Notes: generated from the letters alone by a model not told the origin. A DNA stretch of 64,000 nt from Candidatus Melainabacteria bacterium (GCA_003258735.1 QHME01000007.1:1-64000), one strand, 5' to 3'. Shown: positions 50,063 through 59,072, counted from the stretch's first letter. Numbers and translations are program-made.

Positions 50063-51256
50063 ATGAGTGGTTATTTTGAGGAAAATAAAAAGTTCTTTTC
50101 TTTAAGAGGCGTATTAAATAGACGTAATTTTTTCGTAAATCTTTTGATAATTGAGCTTATTGAGAGTCTTTTGGTTACTCCTGTTGTTTACTTGATGTTT
50201 TTTAAACCTGAAATTATGCAAGCTTTTTCTGCTGCTCCTCGCCCAATTTGGGTGTCTTTGATGATGGTAGTTTTAGGACTTGTTAATTCTGTGTTGTTGT
50301 TTCCGAGTGTCGTTCGCAGAATACGTGATATTCTTGGGGACGAAGATGATAATAAAATTTCAGTAATTTCTGCTGTATTAACTGTCATAATGTTTATTGT
50401 CTATACGCCACTTGGTACAAGCTTTTTTGGTAGTTGGCTAACATTATTTGTAATGGTATCATTGTTGTTTTGGCAAGGTAAAATTTCAGGTGAAAGGCAG
50501 AAAAGTGAAATAATAAAATTCAACTGGGGTGCTTTTTGGGGCACATGGATTTGGGGATTGTTGAATAAATCATTTGTAACTCTTTGGATTCTGCCATTAT
50601 TATTTACAGCCGGATGGTTTCCATTTATGTTGCTCTGCGGATTTCGTGGAAACGAGTGGGCTTATGAGAAAAATTCTGACAAATATGAAAATGTAGAAAA
50701 ATTCCATAAAACACAATTTAAGCAATCTGCGATTTTATTTTTTGTCATGCCGATTGTTGTTGTTGCAACATCGGTTGGCATTAGTGCGATAATGTCTCGT
50801 TCAATTGCATTATGTTCAAAATCTCATCCTGATTTTAATAAGAAAATTGAAACAAAATTCAATAATTATCAGATAAATTCTATTGAGGCAGCTTTTGATA
50901 AAATTGAACTAAATAAAGATGAGTATAAATTTTATTTAGATCCTGAAGATTGGCAATCTGTGGGTACTACAATAAAAATTTCAATTTTTAAAAATGCGAT
51001 GGGGTATGTTTTGATAAAAAATAATAAATCTTCTATAAATGTAGAAGATTATGTAGAGTCAATTGACTTGCTAAATAAAATTAAGCTATATAGCACATTT
51101 AATAATGAAGAATTGGGTGCATTTTCATTAAAACCTGAAGAAGTTAAAAACGCTTATCAAAGGTCAGTAAAAGAAAAATCCTATACGGAGTTTAAGAAAC
51201 TTTGGAATAGTGGATACAAATTCAACGACCATCCAACAATCCCAAATGAGAATTGA
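50063..51256 (+). CDS. Membrane protein, DUF805-like N-domain plus FNWGAF domain
   Basis: The 397-residue protein joins a DUF805-like part ('LRGVLNRRNFFVNLLI', 'FPSVVRRIRDI', residues 15-95) to a second hydrophobic part starting 'FNWGAFWGTWIWGLLNKSF' (about residue 152), then 'GFRGNEWAYEKN'. It ends with a soluble tail of about 130 residues. The second part has the same layout as the protein at 13918. No catalytic motif is seen. It ends in TGA, one of several natural TGA stops in the window. Confidence 0.65.
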   Translation: MSGYFEENKKFFSLRGVLNRRNFFVNLLIIELIESLLVTPVVYLMFFKPEIMQAFSAAPRPIWVSLMMVVLGLVNSVLLFPSVVRRIRDILGDEDDNKISVISAVLTVIMFIVYTPLGTSFFGSWLTLFVMVSLLFWQGKISGERQKSEIIKFNWGAFWGTWIWGLLNKSFVTLWILPLLFTAGWFPFMLLCGFRGNEWAYEKNSDKYENVEKFHKTQFKQSAILFFVMPIVVVATSVGISAIMSRSIALCSKSHPDFNKKIETKFNNYQINSIEAAFDKIELNKDEYKFYLDPEDWQSVGTTIKISIFKNAMGYVLIKNNKSSINVEDYVESIDLLNKIKLYSTFNNEELGAFSLKPEEVKNAYQRSVKEKSYTEFKKLWNSGYKFNDHPTIPNEN

Positions 51257-51326
51257 TTTTGTTGTGTGGTCACCCTGAACTCGTTTCCACAACTGTTCCG
51301 AATAATTTTTGCTAGTAAAACTACTA

Positions 51327-51400
51327 GTCATTCTGAAAACATAGAAAATTTATATGAACGCTAGTGAATATATGATTTTCAAGTTATTCAGAATCTTGAA
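51327..51400. repeat. Dispersed palindromic repeat family A, copy 3
   Basis: GTCATTCTGAAAACATAGAAAATTT..GATTTTCAAGTTATTCAGAATCTTGAA is a diverged copy of 41484-41586, and CTGTTCCGAATAATTTTTGCT just before it also recurs near 41650. The rest of 51257-51511 holds no gene. Confidence 0.65.
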
Positions 51401-51511
51401 ATATGGAACAACTAATTGACATTCAGCACCCAGCAGTACCAATAGAGGCGCGGCTTTGGGCTGATTATCTCTATTAGTATTTCAGAATGCCATATTCCTT
51501 TTAAAAAACTC

Positions 51512-52072
51512 TTACTTTGAAGATGAATTGTTGTAGTTTTTGTATCTATAACTCAAAATACTATAACTTGAAACATCAGATGACGAATCATCACTATAAA
51601 AGACCGATGTTTGAGTTGCTTTTTTGTAGTTTTCCTCATCTAACTTTTCTTGCTTGTTACAAGAATAAGAAAATGCGGAAATCTCTGCACTTGTCACACG
51701 TCCATCGTGGTTTGTGTCCATCTCGTCAAAATTTTCCAAAATTTTATTAACCATATCCGTTGAATAAGCACCTGATGCTGCAAGTTGGGTCAACTCAGAG
51801 CGTGAAACTCCTGATTGAGAAATTGTATTTGTCAAATTGCTCATCTCTTTTGCGCTAATTACACCATCGCCATCCTTATCCAATGTCGAAAAATTGTTTT
51901 GCAAATATGCCGCAAAAGGTTGATTTAACGTCAAATAGTTTGAAGTATCGTTTCTCGCTGCTGTGATGTTCTTATAAGTAACACCGTCTTGCGGATAAAG
52001 TGATGCTAAATATGAATATGTATTTGTTAAATTCGATGAAATATTAGAAATAATTGATGCACCTGATGCCAT
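51512..52072 (-). CDS. EF-hand calcium-binding protein
   Basis: The 186-residue Ser/Thr/Asn-rich protein has two canonical 12-residue EF loops, 'DKDGDGVISAKE' and 'DTNHDGRVTSAE', separated by about 47 residues. It lacks a standard signal peptide at the start (MASGASIISNISSNL). Calcium-dependent folding outside the cytoplasm is likely for such repeats, but the export route is unknown. A second EF-hand gene is at 63804. Confidence 0.85.
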   Translation of the reverse strand: MASGASIISNISSNLTNTYSYLASLYPQDGVTYKNITAARNDTSNYLTLNQPFAAYLQNNFSTLDKDGDGVISAKEMSNLTNTISQSGVSRSELTQLAASGAYSTDMVNKILENFDEMDTNHDGRVTSAEISAFSYSCNKQEKLDEENYKKATQTSVFYSDDSSSDVSSYSILSYRYKNYNNSSSK

Positions 52073-52178
52073 AATATAAATCCTTTTTTAGTCTTTCTAC
52101 CTACCCTTATAATAATGATGTTTCTAAAAAAGTCAACCCAAAAATTATTCTATGATAAAATAAGTACGAGGATAAATT

Positions 52179-52763
52179 ATGCTAAAAAATAAAGAAGAAA
52201 TAATAAACACACTAAATAACGGAGGTGTAATAGCCTACGTAACAGATACCGTTTGGGGCTTAGGTTGTTTGCCTGACAACGAAAAAGCGGTAAAAAAAAT
52301 TTATGAAATAAAAAAAAGAGAAGCCCAAAAACCATTGATTTTGATGTCAAACGAGATTTACAACTTGCTTGATTATGTAAAACCTATTCCAAAAGTAGGT
52401 CAACAACTTATAAAAAAATATTTTCCTGGAGCTTTGACTATCGTAACAGACAAAAGCGACAAAACTCCTGACTATATCACCTCAAATATGTCAACCGTCG
52501 GAATAAGAATTCCAAATAATAAAGTATTCAAAGAAATTTGCGAAATTATTCCTAATCACGTACTCGCAACAACTAGCGCAAACTTGTCTCACCAACCATC
52601 TGCAAAGACTTATGACCAAGCTCTTGAAAATATGACAGGACTTGCGGACTTGATTATAGAGGATTACGGCTATCATGCCAAAGGGTTAGAATCTACTGTA
52701 GTCGGTGTTATGAATAACGAGTTAAGAATTTTTAGACAAGGTGCAATTACAATTGATTTGTAA
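52179..52763 (+). CDS. tsaC: L-threonylcarbamoyladenylate synthase (Sua5/YwlC/TsaC)
   Basis: The 194-residue protein has 'YVTDTVWGLGCLPDN', 'IKKREAQKPLIL', 'FPGALTIV', 'VGIRIPNN', 'TSANLSHQPS' and 'LESTVVGV', the standard TsaC motifs. It makes threonylcarbamoyl-AMP for t6A37 of tRNA. Short form without the Sua5 C-domain. AGGATAAATT precedes the ATG. It is 55 bases upstream of the GT2 gene. Confidence 0.95.
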   Translation: MLKNKEEIINTLNNGGVIAYVTDTVWGLGCLPDNEKAVKKIYEIKKREAQKPLILMSNEIYNLLDYVKPIPKVGQQLIKKYFPGALTIVTDKSDKTPDYITSNMSTVGIRIPNNKVFKEICEIIPNHVLATTSANLSHQPSAKTYDQALENMTGLADLIIEDYGYHAKGLESTVVGVMNNELRIFRQGAITIDL

Positions 52764-52818
52764 TGATTTGAAATTTTATCAGGTTTTTACTAAAATTTAG
52801 TAAACAAGAGGATTTTTT

Positions 52819-54384
52819 ATGGAACTAATTTTATACATTATTTATTTATACTTGATTATTTATACAATTTATCTGTTCATTTTAGCAATGCGAAACCTAA
52901 AGGACAGACCTTTTTCAATAGAAAGAAAATATTCAAAATTTGATGATGTAAAAAGGAACTTTGCGGTTATTATTTATAGCCACAACCATAAAGAATGTCT
53001 TGAACAATTGGTTGAACAAATTAAGATGCAAGATTATCCGCTTGCTAATTTCAAAGTATATGCAATTCTTGATGATTGTAATGATGGTTCTGACAAATTG
53101 TTTGAAAATGACAATTTCGTCCACGTTTTAAATATTCAAGATGTTGGAACTTTGGGTAAAAACCAATCAATCTCTATGCTTTTAGAAGAATTGAAAAAAG
53201 ATGACTCAATTGATGCTTATGTATTTATGGACGGAATCAGACGAGTTGATGCAGACTTTTTAACTCTTGCAAATGCTGCCCTAAATAAGGCTGATGCTGT
53301 AACTGGCGAGCTTAATATTAGCAGAGACAATTTGGATATCGTTGACCAAATCAAGGCTGTTCACAAAAAATATCTTGCGAATTTCTTTAAACAATCAAGA
53401 ACACTATTAGGACTATCTACACAAGTAGATTCCGGCTTATTTATCATAAAAAAATCTGTTCTTGATGAAACTGAAGGAATTAATTTTAAAGATATAAATA
53501 GCGAACTTGAATTTAGCTTGTTATTATCTCAAACAGGTCACAAATGCGTTTATAATCCTAATATCCAATCCTATATTTTGGGACAGGATTGCACATTCAA
53601 AAAACCAAGATTAACGAAAAGATTCAATTTATTAAAAAGCAATTTCAAAAACATCAAATCAATTAATTTCCCATTTATAGAACATGTTTGTTCTTTACTG
53701 AATCCGAATTGTTGGATGTTAATTGCAGCCTATGCACTATTGATTGCATATTCTTACCATTGTCAATTTATCGTAAAATGCAACATGGTTATTTTCTCTG
53801 CAATCGTGCTTATTGCAGTATTTGGAATAAGTTTAATCAATGCCAAATTGAACCTGAAAGAAATAAGTCTTTTGCTATTGTATCCGATTTATTCAATTTG
53901 TCATATTATTAAAAACTTCCCACTCGTTAGAAACTTACTAAAAAAACTTGGTGCAAATACAGACAAAGAGGTTGATAAACTAGCAATTGATGTTATGGTA
54001 CAAACCAAACACGGTGATAGAGGTTGCAAATTAGAATTTATTTCAACTGAAAGCGGTCTATCAAAAATCAGATTTATTTATAAAAATAAAAAATATACAA
54101 CAGCAGCTCATCTTAGAATGATTGATGCTTTACAGCAATTGAAATCAAAAATGGAAGATTACGGCTTGACTCTAAAAATTTGCAGTTGCTGTAAAAACTT
54201 CACCTCTCGCGTTGATGGTTCGACAAATATGCTAAAAGGAGAATGCCACAATGAATTTCCAAGTCCTTTGTTAAGTGAACCTCGTCCAACTTTGATTTGG
54301 AACTCTTGTTCAAGTTTTGAACCAGCTCCAGTCAACAATTTTATTGAAGAAATGGCACAAGAGGTTGAAAACCAACAAGATTAA
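52819..54384 (+). CDS. Membrane GT2 glycosyltransferase with Cys-rich C-terminal domain
   Basis: The 521-residue protein has an N-terminal helix (residues 4-25), a GT2 domain ('FAVIIYSHNHKECLEQLVEQI', 'AILDDCNDGSD', 'AYVFMDGIRRVD') and two or three helices near residues 290-350. A C-terminal soluble region follows containing 'LKICSCCKNFTSRV', 'LKGECHN' and 'IWNSCSSFEP'. The four to five cysteines at the end look like a zinc site, which is not usual for GT2 enzymes. The acceptor is unknown. AGAGGA precedes the ATG. Confidence 0.8.
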   Translation: MELILYIIYLYLIIYTIYLFILAMRNLKDRPFSIERKYSKFDDVKRNFAVIIYSHNHKECLEQLVEQIKMQDYPLANFKVYAILDDCNDGSDKLFENDNFVHVLNIQDVGTLGKNQSISMLLEELKKDDSIDAYVFMDGIRRVDADFLTLANAALNKADAVTGELNISRDNLDIVDQIKAVHKKYLANFFKQSRTLLGLSTQVDSGLFIIKKSVLDETEGINFKDINSELEFSLLLSQTGHKCVYNPNIQSYILGQDCTFKKPRLTKRFNLLKSNFKNIKSINFPFIEHVCSLLNPNCWMLIAAYALLIAYSYHCQFIVKCNMVIFSAIVLIAVFGISLINAKLNLKEISLLLLYPIYSICHIIKNFPLVRNLLKKLGANTDKEVDKLAIDVMVQTKHGDRGCKLEFISTESGLSKIRFIYKNKKYTTAAHLRMIDALQQLKSKMEDYGLTLKICSCCKNFTSRVDGSTNMLKGECHNEFPSPLLSEPRPTLIWNSCSSFEPAPVNNFIEEMAQEVENQQD

Positions 54385-54409
54385 TTTGAAATACCTCAAA
54401 ATCGGAGTG

Positions 54410-54421
54410 TATAATAAAACT
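54410..54421 (+). promoter_or_regulatory. Leaderless promoter -10 (TATAAT) for surface protein gene
   Basis: TATAAT at 54410-54415, preceded by GTG, is followed by AAAACT and the ATG at 54422. It lies in the 37 bases between the GT2 stop and this gene, with no ribosome site. Confidence 0.55.
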
Positions 54422-55582
54422 ATGAAGAAAATCCTGAGCTTTATAATTATATTTACAATGTTATTTTCTAATGCGCTGATGGTTACGGCCGATGAGCCTC
54501 TAAAGGGTTCTGTAATGGAAAATGGCGAATATAAAAACGACCAGAGTGATATTTTCACAGGCTCAGTTGAAACCCTTAACCGCAAAGAAATAATAAATAT
54601 GACCGTTTCACAGATTTTGGATTCTTCTATTTCAATTGAAGGAGATGAATTTTTTGCAGAAGTTACAGATGATGTATATAGCAACAAGGGGGTAATTATC
54701 CCTAAAGGGACACTTGCTCACGGCAAACTGACAAACACAACAGCTCCAGGAAGATTGGGAAAAGAAGCATCTATGGATTTATCTTTTGATTATTTAGTCA
54801 CTCCTGATGGGCGTGAAATTCCAATTGAAGGGAAAATGACAACAAAACTTCACCCAGTAACTCAAGGGGCTAAAATTGTAGCTCAAGATGTCGGTTATAC
54901 TGTTGCAGGTGGAGCTGTCGGCGGATTGATGGCGCTAAATTGGCTTGGACTCGGAGCAGCAATTGCATCTCAAGGGTATACATTAGCTGGCGGTGCTGCT
55001 GTCGGCGGTGTTGCAGGGTTGAGTGTCGCTCTAATAAGAAAAGGTAACCACGTACTAATTGCACCTGGAGACGAAATCAAGGTTAAAATAAATACTTCTA
55101 TTGACTTACCGGTATATAAAGAAGAAGCTCTAAAACAAGAAGAAATATTATACAAAGGTTTAGATATCAATATAAACAATGTAAAACACGAAAAAGACCC
55201 ATTTGGAGAGGTTAATACAATTACCTTAACAGTTTTGATATCAAATATGTCAGACAAAACTCTATCCGGCTTTGATATGGCACTGGTAAATGATTACAAT
55301 GCAAAATTCAGTCCATCAATTTTTGGAAATACTAAATTGATGTTTCGACAAATCAAACCGGGTGATAAATTTATTGAAAATGTTTCATTTGCGGTTGACA
55401 ACATCAATAGAAAATATTGGTTGACATTTTATGACAGAAAGACCAATCAGGTAATAACAAAAATTTCTGTTGATAATGCCTACAGAAATTTACCTGAAAA
55501 GGTTAAGAAGAAAAACGAAAAAATACGAACAAAAAAACGTAATTACAAAAAAGATGAAGACTTTATGGATATGGATTTTTAG
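54422..55582 (+). CDS. Secreted surface protein with beta domain (family with 45463 and 59148)
   Basis: ATG at 54422 gives a 386-residue protein with signal peptide (KKILSFIIIFTMLFSNALMVTA). A core 'VIIPKGTLAHGKLTNTTAPG' ... 'DGREIPIEGKMTTK' repeats the order seen at 45463. The glycine-rich 'VAGGAVGGLMALNWLGLGAA' and 'LAGGAAVGGVAGLSVALI' follow (possible membrane insertion), and a second beta-rich domain precedes a strongly basic tail (KKKNEKIRTKKRNYKKDED in part). Envelope location is likely; function unknown. Confidence 0.65.
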   Translation: MKKILSFIIIFTMLFSNALMVTADEPLKGSVMENGEYKNDQSDIFTGSVETLNRKEIINMTVSQILDSSISIEGDEFFAEVTDDVYSNKGVIIPKGTLAHGKLTNTTAPGRLGKEASMDLSFDYLVTPDGREIPIEGKMTTKLHPVTQGAKIVAQDVGYTVAGGAVGGLMALNWLGLGAAIASQGYTLAGGAAVGGVAGLSVALIRKGNHVLIAPGDEIKVKINTSIDLPVYKEEALKQEEILYKGLDININNVKHEKDPFGEVNTITLTVLISNMSDKTLSGFDMALVNDYNAKFSPSIFGNTKLMFRQIKPGDKFIENVSFAVDNINRKYWLTFYDRKTNQVITKISVDNAYRNLPEKVKKKNEKIRTKKRNYKKDEDFMDMDF

Positions 55583-55692
55583 TCCCTTATTTGCCCCATT
55601 ATACTTGTAGTTTTGTAAATTTTTAAAGAGGGGACTTGTAAAAAATCTATTTTATATTACAATTATAGTAAATAGTACAGTAGGAGGAAAAC

Positions 55693-56037
55693 ATGGTCTG
55701 CGGATCTCTCGAAATCGAAATTTTAAACACTTTTTGGAACTTAACAGCTATTGATGAAGATGTAGATATCTCAATTCAAGATGTAGTAGATGAGTTGTCT
55801 AAAAACGGCACAGAAAGAGCTTATACAACGATTAAAACTGTTATGGACAGACTTGTTACAAAAAGCATTCTTGTAAGATATAAGGTTGGTAAAAAATTCT
55901 TCTATAAAGCAACTATGGACAAACGCGAAATGGCATTAGATATGATGCATGAATTTGCTAATAATTTCTTTAACGGCAATTATGCAGATATGGTTCGCTT
56001 TGTTGAACATGAAACAGTTGAAATGTTAGTTAAGTAA
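55693..56037 (+). CDS. BlaI/MecI-family repressor
   Basis: The 114-residue winged-helix protein has 'LEIEILNTFWNLTAIDEDVDIS' (in part), 'ERAYTTIKTVMDRLVTKSILVR' (in part) and 'GKKFFYKATMDK', the BlaI/MecI/CopY pattern. These are usually paired with a BlaR/MecR sensor protease. None is adjacent; instead two unknown genes follow at once (4-base gap, then ATGA overlap). It probably controls that small operon. AGGAGGAAAAC precedes the ATG. Confidence 0.9.
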   Translation: MVCGSLEIEILNTFWNLTAIDEDVDISIQDVVDELSKNGTERAYTTIKTVMDRLVTKSILVRYKVGKKFFYKATMDKREMALDMMHEFANNFFNGNYADMVRFVEHETVEMLVK

Positions 56038-56041
56038 TAAA

Positions 56042-56428
56042 ATGAGCGGAAATATTTCTGATAGAAAAATTGTCGCAGATTTGTTGCGACGAGTTCGGCT
56101 TGGTTATTGTAGCGTGAGAGATGCTTTAATGTTGTACCCCAAAGATACAACCGATGAAAGTCTTATTGCGGCTTACCACGCACTTATCCACTACGAAGCA
56201 GATGAGGATATCAGAAGACGCGACTCGTTGTATAAGGAAGAACAGGATGACTACATAGAATTTTTGTCATATCTTTTAGACAAGGGAGAAGACCTGCCTG
56301 AAAATATTATCGCAAACTATAAAAAATACTATGAATCAGCACCAATTCTTCACAAAAACACCCCGGCAGGATTTTTCAAAGGATTTTGGAAAACATTAAA
56401 TACAGGATTTAGAAGGAGAAAAGAATGA
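56042..56428 (+). CDS. Hypothetical protein in BlaI operon
   Basis: The 128-residue soluble protein is acidic and helical ('AADEDIRRRDSLYKEEQDDY' type stretches; 'AYHALIHYEADEDIRRRD') with a basic end 'GFRRRKE'. No family is recognised. It starts four bases after the repressor and its last codons overlap the next start as ATGA. Its TGA stop is a natural one. Confidence 0.6.
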   Translation: MSGNISDRKIVADLLRRVRLGYCSVRDALMLYPKDTTDESLIAAYHALIHYEADEDIRRRDSLYKEEQDDYIEFLSYLLDKGEDLPENIIANYKKYYESAPILHKNTPAGFFKGFWKTLNTGFRRRKE

Positions 56429-57465
56429 AAAAGATATTAGTATCACTGGCAATTTTAGTTGCTATGATTGGCGGAATTTCTACAGCACAAGCTCAAGAAG
56501 TTAATTCTATTGAAGTTTTGCCTACAATGAATACGCAAAGTACAGCACAAAATAGAATTTGGGTTGGAACTTTTCAACTGGTTTGGAACGAACTTACTGA
56601 CAAGATTGTAAAAGCTCCTGTAAAATTCCTTGATTTTGATTCACAAATGGCAAATAATTTGAACCAAAAACAGTTCAAAAAATCAAACTTGAATGAAAAA
56701 TCATATTATGTAAAATCAGGAATTGTATCACCTGCATTGAAAGCTGAAATCGAAAAAAATATCAAATCAAAATTCCATGAAACAAGTGATATTTTAAAAA
56801 TGTTTGATTTTACTTATAACCCTGAAAAAATCTTTGTTTACGCAATGTTAAAGAAAGATTTCAGATTCACAAACGCATTTGACAAATTAGCAACAGGTAA
56901 TTTTGGTAACAGTCAGGAAAAAGTTAAATATTTTGGAATAAATGATAATAGCAATCCCAAATTATACAAAAATGTAAACGTGTTATTCTACAATGACGAT
57001 AATGATTTTGCTGTAAAACTTTATACAAAAGGGAAAGATGAAGTTTTGCTTTACAGAACAAATGATGATAAAACTTTCGACAAATACTATGCAGAATTGA
57101 ATGACAAAACAGCAAAATATAGCGGAGACAAGAACTTTGTTAAAAACGATACTTTGACAATTCCTGATATCAAATTGTATCAAGAAACAAGCTTTAATGA
57201 ACTTGAAGGTCACCAAATTGTCGGTACAAATATGCAAATTGATAAAACTATAGAAACCGTAGATTTCAGAATGAATAACAAAGGTGTTAAATTAAAAAGT
57301 GAAGCTGCAATTATGTTAAGATGCATGTCTCTTGCTCCACGTGAGGGTAGGGATTTCACATTCAATAATAACTTTGTATTGTTCTTGATTGAAAAAAATC
57401 AAAATACACCTTATTATGCAATGAAAGTAAGTGATGTTGCAGCCATAAATAAAACAGGTAAATAA
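56425..57465 (+). CDS. Secreted protein, possibly serpin-like
   Basis: The 346-residue protein has a signal peptide (KKILVSLAILVAMIGGISTAQA) cleaved near A23. Its C-terminus 'FTFNNNFVLFLIEKNQNTPY' and the preceding 'VDFRMNNKGVKLKSEAAIML' recall the serpin signature (F-x-A-D-x-P-F-l-F-x-I and the hinge EAA), in the right order, but the alignment is by eye and the N-terminal two thirds does not help. If so it would be a secreted protease inhibitor. It is the third gene of the BlaI unit. Confidence 0.55.
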   Translation: MKKILVSLAILVAMIGGISTAQAQEVNSIEVLPTMNTQSTAQNRIWVGTFQLVWNELTDKIVKAPVKFLDFDSQMANNLNQKQFKKSNLNEKSYYVKSGIVSPALKAEIEKNIKSKFHETSDILKMFDFTYNPEKIFVYAMLKKDFRFTNAFDKLATGNFGNSQEKVKYFGINDNSNPKLYKNVNVLFYNDDNDFAVKLYTKGKDEVLLYRTNDDKTFDKYYAELNDKTAKYSGDKNFVKNDTLTIPDIKLYQETSFNELEGHQIVGTNMQIDKTIETVDFRMNNKGVKLKSEAAIMLRCMSLAPREGRDFTFNNNFVLFLIEKNQNTPYYAMKVSDVAAINKTGK

Positions 57466-57492
57466 TACAATAAAAATTTAATCCGAAAATTT

Positions 57493-57540
57493 AGAAAATT
57501 TGCGTTCGTAAAATCTTACGCAAATTTTCTTGCTATTTAT
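57493..57540. repeat. Palindrome related to repeat family A
   Basis: AGAAAATTTGCG (57493-57504) and CGCAAATTTTCT (57529-57540) form a perfect 12-bp stem and match the middle of the element at 41484. It may serve as a weak terminator for the operon. The rest of 57466-57696 has no gene. Confidence 0.6.
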
Positions 57541-57696
57541 AGGAGATACATTATTAACCTCTATCAATTGTAACAAAATATTTACAAAACCCATTTAAAA
57601 ATTAAAGTTTCCCATAAAAAATGTCGATATGTAAAATGTAATTAAACAAAACTAATTTTCCTCCTTTTTCCCCTACTACTAACTAACCTACTAAAC

Positions 57697-57720
57697 GGAA
57701 CCTTAATTGGTTCCTTTTTT
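57697..57720. terminator. Intrinsic terminator
   Basis: GGAACC, loop TTAATT, GGTTCC and a T6 run. It lies 3' of the BlaI unit. Confidence 0.75.
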
Positions 57721-57785
57721 ATTGGCTTAAAAGTTGGCGAATGCATTAAAGCCTTCGCCAACTCGATATGACCAAACGAACTGCA

Positions 57786-58091
57786 CTAAATTTTCACGAC
57801 TAAAAACTTTGAATCCTTTTTGGCAAATACTTTATGTTCTGTATCTTTTTTAAACATAATCATTTCACCTTTATCTAGAGTAAATTTTTCTGCATCGAAA
57901 TGTAACTCTATTTCACCATCAAGAACATACACTGCCGCATCTTCAACAGACGTATGTGTATCAATAATTTCATTTTTCTTTATGGCAACAATATTCAAAC
58001 TACTCGTATTATGTTCCATGAGAGTTTCTCTTTTAAATGGTTCATTATCTAAGTGAACAAGCTCTTTTGTTTTTAAAACATTGTAAAACAT
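57786..58091 (-). CDS. Small cupin-domain protein
   Basis: ATG at 58091 is chosen because GGAGG lies six bases upstream; a longer frame to 58157 lacks a site. The 101-residue protein has 'IIDTHTSVEDAAVYVLDGEIELHF' in part and 'DKGEMIMFKKDTEHKVFA', the two cupin motifs with His ligands, as in AraC-sensor-like or mini-cupins. Ligand unknown. It is a stand-alone gene. Confidence 0.82.
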   Translation of the reverse strand: MFYNVLKTKELVHLDNEPFKRETLMEHNTSSLNIVAIKKNEIIDTHTSVEDAAVYVLDGEIELHFDAEKFTLDKGEMIMFKKDTEHKVFAKKDSKFLVVKI

Positions 58092-58271
58092 AAAAATTCC
58101 TCCTGTTTTTGTTTCACAATTATTAAAACAACTAAAGAAGGAATTTTCATTCGACATTGTGGTGATTAATTAATTTTGAAATTTTTATTATTAAAATTTT
58201 TAAATATTGGCAAAAAATTTTATTCACGACTTTATTTATGATAAAATATCTGTGCAAAAAGGATAATAATT

Positions 58272-59072
58272 ATGCGAATACCCCCAATAAAACATAATCA
58301 AGCGGTGACTACCGCTGTTTCTATTGTAAAAAATGGCCAACACGCAGTCAAACATGTTGTTAAACAAGCAGTAAAACAGGCTGTACATCAAACTTCAAAA
58401 TATGCAATGCCATTACCCCAAAAAGAAACAAATAAAGCTGTAACAGTGCTACTAGCTGCAACGACACTAGTTCCGCAAATAAGTACAAGATTAGTAAAAA
58501 TGGCAACAGAGCACGCTGAACCAATTGTGAATAGTGGAGATACTTTTGTTCGCAAAGTTCCAAAATCTGCGACTAAAAAAGTAAAAGCTGTTGCTCAAAA
58601 AGTTGTACATCCAACTGTTCCAAAGTCTGCACGAACTGCAAAACTTATGGGCGCGATAGAAAATTATGACGACAGTTTAACATCATCTTTTAATGAATTA
58701 CTTTTAGATAACGAAAAAAAGAAAAACCCATTAAACGGCAAAGCAAAAGTATTCTTAAAAAAAGCAAAAGAATACAACGTAAATCCTGCTGTTTTGATGG
58801 CAATTGCAATGCATGAATCAGCAAGAGGAACATCCGAGGCAGCTAAATTAAAACGCAATGTTGGCGGTGTAATGGGAGCAAAGGCTTTAAAGAAATTCAA
58901 ATGTGTTGATAGTTGTATTGAAGAAATGGCACAAATTGTTTCTAAACATCACCATGAATCTGATATCAATACTGTTGAAGAATTAGCATACTCTGGTAAA
59001 TACTGCGCCAAGTCTGCTGCCAAAGAATGGTCTACAGGAGTTATGTATTACATAAAAAATCTTTTGAGCTAG
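58272..59072 (+). CDS. Lysozyme-like/glucosaminidase-fold protein
   Basis: The 266-residue protein has a very basic first half with heptad-like 'KHVVKQAVKQAVHQ' and 'TKKVKAVAQKVVHPTV', and a C-terminal domain 'AKEYNVNPAVLMAIAMHESA' with the catalytic-type Glu in 'MHES', followed by 'NVGGVMGAKAL' and 'WSTGVMYYIKNLL'. This is the Flg/LytG-like muramidase-glucosaminidase layout. No Sec signal is present, so release may be non-classical. It may remodel peptidoglycan. AAGGATAATAATT precedes the ATG. Confidence 0.7.
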   Translation: MRIPPIKHNQAVTTAVSIVKNGQHAVKHVVKQAVKQAVHQTSKYAMPLPQKETNKAVTVLLAATTLVPQISTRLVKMATEHAEPIVNSGDTFVRKVPKSATKKVKAVAQKVVHPTVPKSARTAKLMGAIENYDDSLTSSFNELLLDNEKKKNPLNGKAKVFLKKAKEYNVNPAVLMAIAMHESARGTSEAAKLKRNVGGVMGAKALKKFKCVDSCIEEMAQIVSKHHHESDINTVEELAYSGKYCAKSAAKEWSTGVMYYIKNLLS

